Origin: Nitzschia sp. DOCU1 | Taxonomy: Eukaryota > Bacillariophyta > Bacillariophyceae > Bacillariales > Bacillariaceae | Assembly (NCBI GenBank): GCA_951394045.1 | Contig: OX595990.1 | Coordinates: 1,887,049 to 1,951,048, forward strand | Direction: 5' to 3' | Length of the DNA: 64,000 bases | Shown here: positions 10,233-21,300 of the stretch, in pieces | How the letters are laid out: each line of letters begins with the position of its first letter | Position numbering within the stretch: position 1 is the stretch's first letter | Made by a program: the position numbers and the translations under genes | Notes under the pieces: generated by a model | Told to the model about the DNA's origin: nothing | The model's input: only the letters and a program-made list of their open reading frames with translations | Databases searched by the model: none

Positions 10233-12334
10233 GATCGTATCAAAATCCTGTAGTGATGAATCCTTCGATCCTCTGAACAACGAGGACAAGGCGTGAGAAG
10301 GTTTTCAAAATCGAGATTTGAGAAGCTGTTCTTGAGCAATGAAGAGGTCTTTCAAGACAATTATCCGGTGGAAATTGAAGACGGAAACGGCAGGAGACGA
10401 TGATCCAACGTATGGTGAAAAGATGTAGGATCGAGGGTTCAAAGTACGGGGTTTGGAAGAAAGGTGTCGTTGCAAACTTCGTTTGTCGACTTGTCGAGAA
10501 GAGTGTCGCAAAAACTATGACCGCGAGAACAAATGCGACGCAGCGCTTCTCGCTCCGCGTTACAACCATGAAGCACGGGGGAAAGCGACGAGGAGCGAAC
10601 CGCCCTTTCAGTACTGGCAATCGCACGAGTCGAGTCAGTCGTTTGACGACGACGTCGTCAAAACCATAATCAAACTGTGATCCAGGACGACCATGCTTAT
10701 TTACAGAAACGAATAAACATATTTCGATTTTGTCATAGCCCCTATGTCGCACCTTCTCTTTTGCAGAGCGAGTCCGTCGGGTTCGAGGGATGAGACCAAA
10801 CGCGCACCACGGCGACAATGGAGATGACGAATAATGGACAAGAGAAGGTATTGAAGAGGAGATTGAAAAGATGTTCCCCATCCCTTGCGCCATCATTAGG
10901 AGCTGAGTCAAAGAAAGCAAGAGAGAACCGGAGATGGCGATGAATTGCGATCGTGGTGGATCCACTTTTATTCCTCGACGGCAGGAAAGCAAAATTGAAA
11001 GGTCATCACGATCGATGCAATATGCAGACGCGAGACGAAGAACGCAGAATGCAACGAAACGATCAATTTCCTTTATATCCATACAGGAAATCGAGTAGTG
11101 ATGGCTGTCTGTTGATTTCTCCATCCACTTGCCTCTGAGATGGAGCCCACAAAACGGCAACGAAACCACGCTGATATTGAATGTCATAGCTGGATCTCCA
11201 TCAACGAACATCATGCAACAACGATAGCACAAACAAACACTATGCAACAAATGATGCAACGGGAGAAATGTGCATTTTACTTACATTTTGGACTTGATTG
11301 AAATAAAAAATTGTGGGGGGAATGCGTGTGAGAGTGAAGAGAGTGAGAAGCAAGAATGCAAGGCGACTTCGTTGTTGCCCCGGTGACTTTCTGTGCCAAA
11401 AAGGCCACGCCGCCGAATCCTTTCATTTTAGCAGAGCAGGGAAATAAAAAGGCGGGAAATGTGGGGTATCTTCTTCCAAGCCGACCTTCTTACCTGTGGT
11501 CCACCTTATCCAAAATATATCGCATGTTCGGGGAATGTGACAGGCGATTTTCACTTATTGTTCCATGCTCGAGTGTTTTGTATTTAGAGATCGTGAAATT
11601 GTGAATGCCTCTTTTCGTTTCGGCCAAAGGGTCGGTGGGAGTCAAAGTAACATCGGATGGGACTCGTTGACTCCCACCCGCCGGATCAATTGGTGTGCTG
11701 TTCTTGTTGGATACCGCTGCAAGAAAGTTTTGTACGGGAGAAGAGGAAAAACCAATGACTGACTCTTTTCGCTTCATTGTTGCTTCTCTCTGGCTCCTCG
11801 AATTCTTCTTAGTATTCTTCTTGTTCTTCTCGGGCGGCCGGCAAGATGATGCAGCAGCAGGAGGCAGCACCAGCACAAGCAACGCGGCGCACAGGAGCCC
11901 TGATCATGATTGTTCTCGTCGGGTGGGAATCCTCGAAATCAGCATTTGGACTGACGACCCGTGCCAGACGTCATAGCTACTAGTATTACGTAGTAGTACT
12001 ACCTGCTGCCACCGTTTCCGCACCACCACTAGTACTAGCCTGTAGTTTAGTACTAGAAAAGTTAATTCCCCTCAATCCATACTAACTCTGCAGCAGAGAG
12101 CCATCCCTACTGCCGGATCGTCCGTACTCTCTAGAGCGCAGCAATCCCATGCCACCCCCTGCCCTCCCCCTCCCCGTCTAACTATGTAAGAACGACGACT
12201 AGTTAGACTGGCTTCACCATTTTATTGGCTTCCACGTGTAGCGTCAGACAATCTTCCACACCCATCAGCAGATACAACACTTCTACATTTCAATGGGCCG
12301 CATCTAAGATGACGAAGGCCATCTATCCCACAAT
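10233..12334. other. Divergent intergenic region (promoters of LRR and methyltransferase genes)
   Basis: 2.1 kb between two divergently transcribed genes. A 339-codon open frame on the minus strand (10240–11259) begins with TTG, overlaps the LRR 5' end and has no recognisable domain, so it is not called. Around 11975–12010 there is a run of short TAGTAC/GTAGTACTAC palindromes. Nothing else is evident. Confidence 0.45.
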
Positions 12335-13597
12335 ATGATACGCTCTCTCAACGCAAAATCCATCGCAGGTGCTTCATGCCGGTATCATTCGCCCTTGCAA
12401 GTGTGTCAAAATATAACGGAAACGACGGTGCATTCTTTTCTCAGAGGCTTTAGACGAGGATACTCCAAGCACGTTCTTGGGCTAGAAGAATTTTCCCAGG
12501 GAATGTTTCGTCCTCTCCAAAGCAAATGGAATCGGCACAATTTTTTGATGATGTTGTCGTTTTTGACCAGCTTGGCATTTACTCCTTCTGGTGGGAGAGC
12601 ATTGGCATTTCTTCGAAGTCGCCAAAAGCCCTGCCAAATGTTCTGGCGAACACGCACGGAGGGGGTTCATGCTAGCGACAGCAGCAACCTTCTTGACAAC
12701 GTGATAACTTCCCCCAAATCGGCGACAGTCAAGAAGATCCAGTCTATTTTGACCAAACGAAAGAAACGGGCGGAATTCGGTCAAACAGTCGTAGAAGGCC
12801 CAAGGATGGTCTTTGACCTCCTGCAGAACCCCAGGACACAGTCCTTGGTTCGGCAAATTCTGATTTCCCAGGATGACTATTTGGAGCATTATCAAGGTCC
12901 TCTCTCGGAGCTTCCGCCATCGTTGTCTCCTCACATCCAACTAGCGACAGCAGAAATTGTCAAATCCTGCTCCGATACAGTTACGCCACAAGGGATCGTT
13001 TCCCTCGTTGACATTCCCCAGCTTGATCTCAGCCACGTAACTCCCAAGTATCCCTTTTATCTTTTGTTGGATGGAGTTTCGGATCCTGGGAACGTCGGCA
13101 CGTTGCTGCGATCGTCGCTGGCGGTGGGAGTTGCTGGCGTCTTGCTGCTTCCTGGCTGTTGCGATGTTTGGAATCCGAAGGCTGTTCGAAGTGCCATGGG
13201 CGCATCATTTCAGTTGCCAATTTTTGAGGTCGACAGCTGGAACGATGCTGTTGGAATGATGACGAATGACTTGAAAGTAGACCGTGTTTACGCCGCAACC
13301 ATGATTGAAGACAACTGTGGTGCAAACTCTAGTAGAAACTGTCCCCACTATGATATCGATTACTTGGCTCGGCCGAGCGCGCTAGTCATCGGAGGCGAGG
13401 GAAATGGACTAAGCGCAGAGGTTCGAAAAGCACTAATCGAGCCAGAAAGATTCACAGAGAACGAAATCTTCATAAATGCCGTCCATGTTCCCATGCAGGC
13501 TGGCATTGAAAGTTTGAATGCTGCCGTTTGTGGCAGTGTAATAATGTTTGAATATGCTCGACAATGTCACCAAGCTGCTAAAAATAATCTTACCTGA
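12335..13597 (+). CDS. SpoU/TrmH-family RNA 2'-O-methyltransferase, organellar
   Basis: 420 residues from an ATG at 12335. The C-terminal half has the three SpoU (SPOUT) motifs: DPGNVGTLLRSS (motif 1, N-x-G-x3-R), LVIGGEGNGLS (motif 2) and the ESLNAAVCGSVIMFEYAR block (motif 3). These form the knotted SAM-binding site that methylates ribose in rRNA or tRNA. An N-terminal substrate-binding region (KKIQSILTKRKKRAEFGQTVVEG..) precedes it, as in the RlmB/MRM3 (RNMTL1) group. The N-terminus offers two readings. From Met1 it is basic and mitochondrial-looking. From Met57 (12503) it is a signal peptide ending LTSLAF|TPS, like diatom plastid presequences. Organellar rRNA methylation is the likely role, and the compartment is unresolved. 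Confidence 0.88.
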   Translation: MIRSLNAKSIAGASCRYHSPLQVCQNITETTVHSFLRGFRRGYSKHVLGLEEFSQGMFRPLQSKWNRHNFLMMLSFLTSLAFTPSGGRALAFLRSRQKPCQMFWRTRTEGVHASDSSNLLDNVITSPKSATVKKIQSILTKRKKRAEFGQTVVEGPRMVFDLLQNPRTQSLVRQILISQDDYLEHYQGPLSELPPSLSPHIQLATAEIVKSCSDTVTPQGIVSLVDIPQLDLSHVTPKYPFYLLLDGVSDPGNVGTLLRSSLAVGVAGVLLLPGCCDVWNPKAVRSAMGASFQLPIFEVDSWNDAVGMMTNDLKVDRVYAATMIEDNCGANSSRNCPHYDIDYLARPSALVIGGEGNGLSAEVRKALIEPERFTENEIFINAVHVPMQAGIESLNAAVCGSVIMFEYARQCHQAAKNNLT

Positions 13598-14579
13598 ACT
13601 CCCATTGAAAAACTACTTTAGTAGAAAGAACTCTCTTTTGAGCTCCCAGTAAGAACGAGAGTGGACGAAAATGTTTGCTACAAACTCGATCTGAACACTG
13701 CAGCACGGAACAAGCAATTTCTTGGCTTGCATCTTGCCGAGCTCAAGCTCGGCTTCTTGAGTGCAAGGCAAAGCTGGTGCCCTGCAGGGAACAACCGTAA
13801 GAGTGGGCAGCATGCGTCGTAGTCTTCTCTATCGTGCTATAGTATCATAGAGAAGACCCTATGAGGAGTCGTAGAAAAGCGTTCAGGGAATCATAATATG
13901 CTTGCGTGGATTGCATGTATGGTTTTGGTCCATTGACTCTCGCTCAATTCAGAAAATGGCCGCGTGGGAGTCAAATAGTCTTAGAGACCTGCATTGTGAA
14001 ATCACTGTTGGGGCCGAATTCAATCTTGTCCCCCGAGGATTCCGATTCGCAAAATGTACCCACTGTAGTCTTACGTAGCGAAATGAACTAAAAATGGGAA
14101 AATCAGTCCCATACAAAACTGAGTAGCGCAAAGACAGGAGTCGAGTCCACAAAATGTGACCATTCAGCAGTCATTTTGGTGCCATTCTTGGATGGGTTGC
14201 CTCCTGCAGCCTAAGTGTACTCTCGTCGGATCATGGAGGCATATGATGGTGATGTCTCAATCTTGTCGTTCAAAATACGGCATAAAAGAGACATGTTCCG
14301 ACACACAAAGTTTCGAGACGAGGGTTATTCGCGGGGGGGGAGGGAGGGTTCGCGCTAGTAGTTTTAAAAGCTACGGTTTAATAGCCTGCGTGGGCTTCAC
14401 TCTATTTCTTTGGTTTCGCTGCACTCTGTTCTGCAAGATTGATGAGTAACCCAACGCCCCCTTCGAACACTTTTAACAGTTGGTCGTTGTTGCAGCAAGT
14501 TTATTATTTTGACCCTCAAGGGATTACGACTGCGCAATAATTCTGCAGCAACGTGCTTTTCAGAAAATCTCTTCCAACG
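13598..14579. other. Intergenic region
   Basis: About 1 kb between two plus-strand genes. It contains a perfect hairpin at 13822–13857 and a G-rich stretch at 14331–14348. I see no gene in it. Confidence 0.45.
13822..13857. repeat. Perfect 11-bp inverted repeat downstream of the methyltransferase gene
   Basis: GTCTTCTCTAT and ATAGAGAAGAC are separated by 14 nt, 225 bp after the methyltransferase stop codon. It could be a 3'-UTR hairpin or a remnant of a small inverted-repeat element; neither is shown. Confidence 0.4.
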
Positions 14580-15686
14580 ATGCTCGCCAGGACGTCCACT
14601 TCAATTGCCGGTCAGCTGACCGTTGACGGAGTAGCCTACGACGTTTCCAACTTGGTGAAACCCAAGGTGGAACGAGAAGAACATTTTTATCCCACAGATA
14701 TTCTTTTTGGAAACAGTGAGGATGTCGACGACCGCCACTGTGAATATCGTCGGGGCCATTATTCCTTTCAGCGGAATGCCAAATATGCAAAACCAAAGAG
14801 CTGCCACAATGTCTGCAGCACTAAAAGCCTTGACGATGTTGAAGTCTCTGCCCTGAAAGAAGGTTCAAAGGATGACTCCTCGAAGTCTCGAGGCCGACGT
14901 TGGAGTTCTGCCATCTCGCCTAGTGCCATCGACAAGATCACTTCCTGGAAATCTCTTGGTGGCAATGGATTGCGAGATCACAAGCATTTGCTGAAGGGGT
15001 CGAAAAGCAAGCCGCCACCACCGCCCGATGCCAATGTCGTTGCTACTGAGACGAAGCAAGAAGCCTCTTTGATTGAAAATAAGAGCTCCAATTTGAAGAA
15101 ACCCCCAACCTATTCTTCGCTAAAAGTGGCTTTACCAGACGGCCCCGCGATAGTACTACAGAGACGACGGCGAGTTCCAGCTCGAGTGAAGGAACCCCGC
15201 CAACCAGATATTGGCAAGCAACCGGGAGCTTCGTTTCATTCGTTTCGAGACGAGACGCTGCCTGTGGTCTGCGCAAGTCACCCCGAACAGCAGAATTTTG
15301 CGCTTGTTCGGCCCGACGGATCTGATGCTGCTAGCTGTCGAAGGAACAATGCTGATAGTAGAATCAGTATTCATATTCATGATCAGACACAGGATGCTGG
15401 TGAAAGGGGGGATATATTGACCATCGAGATTGCACCTGGTGTATCAGAGCCTCTCCGGGGTAGCGTGGAAACGACGGAAGCCTGCAACCACGGGAATGTG
15501 GTGAAACTTCGTTGCTTTTGCTGCGATCAAGGTGTTGGCTGTGTTGCGGATGCGGCTTACATACTGTGCCCCGGATGCAAAGTCGTCAGCCCCGTTCCTG
15601 GCGAGGACGGCGAAGAATTTGGGGCGCCACGACGGGGCTCCTGGGGAGTCGGCTTGGGTTTTTTAACGCAAGCACTTCAGGTGTAG
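14580..15686 (+). CDS. Hypothetical protein with C-terminal Cys cluster
   Basis: 368 residues from the ATG at 14580; an in-frame GTG nine codons earlier is not a likely start. Residues 1–40 (QLTVDGVAYDVSNLVKPK) look ordered. The middle is basic, Ser- and Pro-rich and probably disordered. Near the C-terminus a compact cluster C-x-C-C-x6-C-x8-C-x2-C (RCFCCDQGVGC ... LCPGCKVVSPV) looks like a small zinc ribbon or knuckle. No family is recognised. It is convergent with the repeat protein at 15831–17647, with only 144 bp between their 3' ends. Confidence 0.7.
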   Translation: MLARTSTSIAGQLTVDGVAYDVSNLVKPKVEREEHFYPTDILFGNSEDVDDRHCEYRRGHYSFQRNAKYAKPKSCHNVCSTKSLDDVEVSALKEGSKDDSSKSRGRRWSSAISPSAIDKITSWKSLGGNGLRDHKHLLKGSKSKPPPPPDANVVATETKQEASLIENKSSNLKKPPTYSSLKVALPDGPAIVLQRRRRVPARVKEPRQPDIGKQPGASFHSFRDETLPVVCASHPEQQNFALVRPDGSDAASCRRNNADSRISIHIHDQTQDAGERGDILTIEIAPGVSEPLRGSVETTEACNHGNVVKLRCFCCDQGVGCVADAAYILCPGCKVVSPVPGEDGEEFGAPRRGSWGVGLGFLTQALQV

Positions 15687-15830
15687 GACAAATTCGGCGC
15701 GGGGAATCACTGAAACAACATTATCGAATAGTAAAAATTAGAGTAACTTGATCTTACCTATAGCGTACTACTTAACACGGCGAGGCCTCCATAGCTTTGA
15801 AGGATACCACCAGGCGAAATTCCCACGAGC

Positions 15831-17647
15831 TTAACCCAGATAATACGTTGACCCACTTGCCGTTGTGACGCTCTCAAATTGTCTTGTCGCTCCGGAGACA
15901 ATCGGACTTGTCGTGACCATGTCGCCATCGTTCATTGTCGGGGACCCGCTTACGATTCCTGTGATAGTCCCGTCCGTATTGACTGTCCATCCCGTAAGCA
16001 AAGGAATCCCAACAGGACCCCTTTTGCTGCGCGATGGCAGTTTCTCTGTTGAACCCATATTGAACAAGTTCAACAATGAGAATGTTGGACGGGGTTTCGT
16101 GGTCTTGGGATCAGTTTCTTGTGTTATCGGTGCAAATGAATCGACTGTCAACGCCGAAGACACCCGGCCATTCTTCTGTGAGGAAAGATTATTGGGAATG
16201 GTGATGGTGGATCGTTGTCCCGCCTCTACGATGTCACTAAACGCTGCTACGGTATTAACCCCCGTCACAGCTTCGTCCGAGCTCAAAAAGTAGCGACTTC
16301 CCGACTGCGTGGTGACTACCTGTCCACTTTCAAGTATCCCACTGGCGATCGGCGAGGTTTCAATGTAGTCTCCATCATCGGCGTTGGGCGACCCATGCAA
16401 AATCCCAGCAATGGCACCTAATTATAAAAAGCAAACATGAGCGCGAGTGAAATTTTCGATACAGGCAACAAATTAGAAGACTTGCCGTTTTCCAAGGAAA
16501 CCCAACTTAGTATACTTGGCACTCCTTCAGGAACAATGGCTTCTGAAGATATAAATGTGACTGGTTGTAGGGTTCCGGACAAAACATTCTCAGCCCTACT
16601 CACCGGATTTTCAAGGTAGTACTGTGACCCCGAGGCCGTTTCGATTACAGTGCCGGAGTTTGCGCCTGGAGGAACGGCTGAGGTTGCAATGGTAGATCCA
16701 TCGGGGAATTTGTCCGAATTTCGAACTTTTCCATGAATCGAACCGTCAATATGTTGTATCCATTCGTACAGACTAGCCACACCCGAAGGTACCTGCGTGC
16801 TGTTGTCTGGAATGATGCCCAAGGAATCAGACACAACAAAAGGAGTTGTGCTTGACTGAAGCAAGAAATCTAAAGGAATGGTCGACCGTGGTGCTTGCGT
16901 GCCTCTCGACACCAGTGTTTCATCAGGGTTTGGAAGAGGCAACTGGCGGTCGCTAGTCAAAATCGACTCGGTTCTAGATTCCCGTTGACCCCATGCTTGT
17001 TCTGCCTCTTCTTGGGCTCGTCTAGCTTCTTCAGTGGAAGCTGCGGCCGCCTCAGTTTGTTGCATAGCTGCCAATTTCCGCTTTTCAGCAGCCTCTCGGG
17101 ATCGTTGAAGTGCCTCTTCGGCCCTTCGCAACACTTCTTCCTCGTGCATCGATTGTTGCAGTGCTTCCTCCGCCAAACGCAAAGCTTCCTCTTCACGGCG
17201 TAACCGTTCCCGAAGCTTTTCCAAAGCGGCCTCGGCCTTGGCCAAAGAGACTTCTTGTGCCGCGTCATCTTCGCTGCCTCCGAACATGCGAAGCGGCGGC
17301 GGCATCATTGGGGGGCGCGGGGACCATTTTCTCTTGTATTTTTCTTTGGATTGTTCTTCTAGAAATTCCACCAAGGCCTTTTCGAGTTCTGCCATTTTTG
17401 CAACGACTTGTGGACTGAATTGGTTGTTTGATATGTCTTCCACCATGTTCAACAGATTGTCGGCAGGAGGTCTTTCGTCGTCCTGGGGCGCATATAGCAA
17501 AGACGATTTGGTGATACGCTGTAATGTGCGAGTTAATTCGACTTTTGCAGCGATATGGCTGCTCTTTTGCGCCGACGACGAAAACGCCAGAACCTCCCAA
17601 TGAAGCCAACAGCAGGCCCAGAGGAAACGGATCGAAGAAGATTTCAT
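15831..17647 (-). CDS. Plastid-targeted protein with coiled coil and three unnamed ~60-residue repeats
   Basis: Exons 17647–16486 and 16417–15831 give 582 residues. The ATG at 17647 gives a hydrophobic leader ending VLAF|SSS, the signal-peptide/A-F junction of diatom plastid presequences. Residues about 100–220 are Glu/Ala/Arg-rich and strongly coiled-coil. Three tandem copies of a repeat follow: W-x5-(D/N)G-x-I-x-G-x(V/L), then DGxxIxTSxI, then a SGSxYYL end. The intron uses a GC donor (GCAAGT) and falls inside repeat 2. Joining at that site restores the motif (ENG|AIAGIL), whereas no GT donor keeps frame. The function is unknown; a structural or scaffolding role in the plastid is only a guess. 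Confidence 0.82.
16418..16485 (-). other. GC–AG intron
   Basis: 68-nt intron with donor GCAAGT and acceptor ATTAG. GC–AG is the main non-canonical class of U2-type introns. This choice is the only one I found that keeps frame and preserves the conserved repeat across the join. Confidence 0.7.
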
Positions 17648-18357
17648 TTTCCCTATCACAAGTCTTCGTATATGTACAATTTACCACCCCGACACTGACT
17701 TGACTGGCCAGCCCAAAACCACTGTTAATCCAATTTAGCTGCCGATGTTAGCGAGAGGGGGCGAGAATTAAATTGAATCCATTCAGGAGGGGTTGTCGGA
17801 TGAAAAGAGAGTAGTAGTAGTACGGTCGATGACCCGCCAGTAGTTTTGTTATGCAAAGAGTTCGGCTTGCAGGTGCGATTTGATTGGATGGATTTGAAAT
17901 CATGCAACCTATCCAAAAATGAGATATGTTTTCTCAAAGTGGTTCAAATGTTTTAAAACACGAATATTTGGTAAACTATTTGAGGGATTATTTCGACTAC
18001 TACCAGAAGATGTATGATGATTTTCGAAAAACAAGTGTTTTGATAAATGTATGGATGATAAAGCGTGATTGTCGACCCGCGCTATTTTCCCTGCCGACGG
18101 CCAAGGCGAAGGTCGAGTGAGTCAGTCGGAGCTCATTGATGGTTCCACGTGTTGCTTACTGACTGATACTATCGATGAGATGATGGATGCTTCCTTCCGC
18201 CAAAAACCCTTTTGCCGCTTGCAAAACGCCCTCGCCCCACCCATTTCTTTCGACGAGCGGCGGCGACAACCAAACATAATCGATTCCGAATTCACTTTGC
18301 CTTATACACGTATAGAGATAGAGAATGAGACTTTACAGCAAGGATTATGAAGTAAGA
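17648..18357. promoter_or_regulatory. Divergent promoter region of two plastid-protein genes
   Basis: About 700 bp separating the repeat-protein gene (minus) from the Mfd-like gene (plus). Both products carry plastid-type leaders, so shared control is possible. A GTAGTAGTAGTAC stretch lies near 17810. No core promoter element can be named with confidence. Confidence 0.35.
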
Positions 18358-21300
18358 ATGAAGGGGAAATTTCTTTTTCTCTTTCTGGCAAGCGGTGCGG
18401 GCGCCTTCGTCACTAGGTCGCGACATTCCGTGACAATTTCTGAATCTCGAGTTCATTGCCCGATGTCACCATCATCTGGGCTACTCATGGCGGCGGGTCC
18501 ACGAGATACAGAGCTCATATTTGGGTCCGATGCTGTTAACTTGTCAGAGGACGATGATGAAGAAGAAGACGACGATGAGTACTCCAGCGAACAACGAAAG
18601 CGGCAGGATGCCGTCAACAAACTTCTGGCCGTCGACGATGAAAAGTTCAAGGAAGAACGGCGGAAAAAGAATTGGGGCGAGTTTGCAAGTGTCAAAAGTA
18701 AACAAGACATTTTACGGGTCGAGCAGGCTCTCAAAGCCAAGATATCAAAGGAGAACAAGCGAATGGCGCTATTGGCCAAAATGCAAGGAGTTCAACTGGA
18801 AGTCTTGGAGCCGCAGGAGGGTATGGTATTGGATGATAATGGGAACATTCAAATTTCTGCTGGCTCTTCCTCTCTAAACTGGTATAACAAGATGGATGAA
18901 GATCTACAGAAGGAATGGGAAGACATGGAGAGTGGCAACGAGAAAGTTGCCGATGGGCAGCAAGAGGCCGTCGATACAATTCAATTAAACGGCAGGGTGG
19001 TTTCTCGAGAGTCCCTGCAGGGTGTGCGGGTTGGTAGCGCAGGAGGATGGACGCTGGAGATTTTCCCCGGTGACTTTGTAGTGCACCGAAAGTACGGTAT
19101 TGGGCGATTCGAGAGGACATGTTTACGGCCCAAGTCTAAACTTACCGAGGCAGAGCAAGAGGCCAGAGACAAACGCCGGGGAGAAATTTTGACGACAGAA
19201 TTGAAAAAGATTCCTGGAGGAGTCACTCAAGATGACATTCAAAGGATTCGATCCAAGTTTGGAACGGATGACGACACTGATCCCATCTCAAATCCTCAAT
19301 CGACAGTTTTGGAAATTGCCTACTCTGACGGCATCGTGCATGTTCCCGTAGACAGAGCCTATCGTTTGAGCCGCTACCGTGGAAGAGATGCTGTAGTCAA
19401 ACCAAAGCTTTCAAGAGTCAGAGGGGAGGCATGGCGAAATGCGAAGAGACGGGTAGAAGAGAATACCCTGCAATTAGCGCAAGACGTCCTTGCCCTGTAC
19501 GCAACGCGCGAGACTCTCCAGCGAAAACCATTTGATCCTTCCAAAGAGGACCAAGTGAAGGAGTTTGGTGAAACATTTCAATTCGAACCTACAGCGGACC
19601 AGAAGCGTTGCTTTGAGGACGTTGAAAATGACATGGTGTGGAGAGCACGCCCCATGGACCGGCTGGTCTGCGGTGATGTTGGATTTGGAAAAACTGAAGT
19701 CGCTATGAGAGCTTTGTTTCGCGCTGTTGTAAATGGACGCCAGGCTGCATTGCTTGCACCTACGGGAGTCTTAGCATCTCAGCACTTCAAGAATGTTGTA
19801 AAGCGTATGGGGGAAGGAACCCGATTTAACAAGAGAATCGCGTTGTTGCGTGGCGGAATGAGCAAGAAAACGAAAGCTGGACAGGATTTGCGAGAGAAAA
19901 TTGTGAATGGTGAGATTGATATCATAGTTGGCACTCATGCCTTGATCTCAAACGACATGGAGTACAAAGATCTTGGTCTCTTGGTCGTGGACGAAGAGCA
20001 ACGATTCGGCGTCAAGCAAAAGGAACGTTTGAAGCTGATCTGTGAGGGTATTGACGTGCTCACATTGAGTGCTACGCCCATCCCGCGGACGCTGCAGATG
20101 TCCTTGAGTGGAATTCGGGACACATCAACCATTCGGTCGCCTCCTCCAATGAGAAAGCCAACGATAACGTATGTCCAGGATTTCAGTAAAGAGGTCGTGA
20201 AAATGGCAATCGGAAATGAACTCGAGCGAGGGGGTCAATGCTACTACGTTGTGCCTCGAATCAGCATGCTGAAAGAGGCCGACGAACTCATCAGGGAGTG
20301 TTTCCCAGATATTCGAGTGGTGTGGGCTCACGGGCGCATGAGCCGCAACGCCGCAGAAGACAATGTTGCATCCTTTGCCGAAGGGAACTACGACGTTTTG
20401 TTGGCAACCACTGTAATCGAAAACGGCGTCGATATTCCTAGCGTTAACACAATCATTATTCAGGAGAGTCAGATCTTCGGCATGTCCACCCTTTACCAAC
20501 TACGCGGGCGCGTCGGGCGTTCTGACCTACAAGGATACGCATATCTTTTGCACCGGGAAGACACCATAACTGAACAAGCAGTAATGCGCCTGCAAGCAAT
20601 TGGTGAGCTCCACGAGCTGGGCTCCGGCTTCGACGTGGCTAACCGCGATTTGGAAATTCGAGGCGCGGGAAGCCTATTGGGGACTGAACAAAGCGGTATG
20701 GCAGCGAGGGTTGGTTTTGATTTGTACATGAGGATGTTGAAGAAGTCCATCCGGCAACTTCGGGGCCTTGACCTGCCATTGGTACCAAGAACCAATGTGC
20801 TACTGCCTAAGCAAGAGGGGAGCCTGGAAATTAGGAAGAAGACTAAGGATGGTATTGTTACTGTCAGCGCTATCCAAGTTCCCGATTCGTACATTGGTGA
20901 TGCAGAGGAACGAACGACCCAAGAAACCGCCGCCCGCCTTGCGGAAAGCACCAGTGCGCTCGTCGATTTGACTAATGTCTGGAAAAACAAATACGGGCCG
21001 GTCCCAGCAGTGCTGCAGAAGAAGCTCAAGACACTGCACATGCACGCGTGCACGCGAACATTGGGCATCGACCTCATCGGGTTGGTTGACAATGGCGATG
21101 GGCGGATTGACTGCGTCATGCGCTCGCCGGGTCTTCGACCGAGACACTGGGGAATAATCGTTCCGCTGCTTAACCGAGGAGTTCCACCGAAAGGATTGGA
21201 TGTTGTCTTCCCGGCACGATTCACTTTGTCCGGCGAAGAGCAAGAAATCGTTGGCGGCAAGAAGGTGGATCTGAAAGAGCTCCTTGAGGATCCCACTTTG

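Noticed and set aside
10240..11259. 339-codon open frame on the minus strand upstream of the LRR gene
   Set aside because: It has a TTG start, overlaps the 5' end of the LRR coding region in another frame, and shows no domain or low-complexity pattern typical of real genes here.
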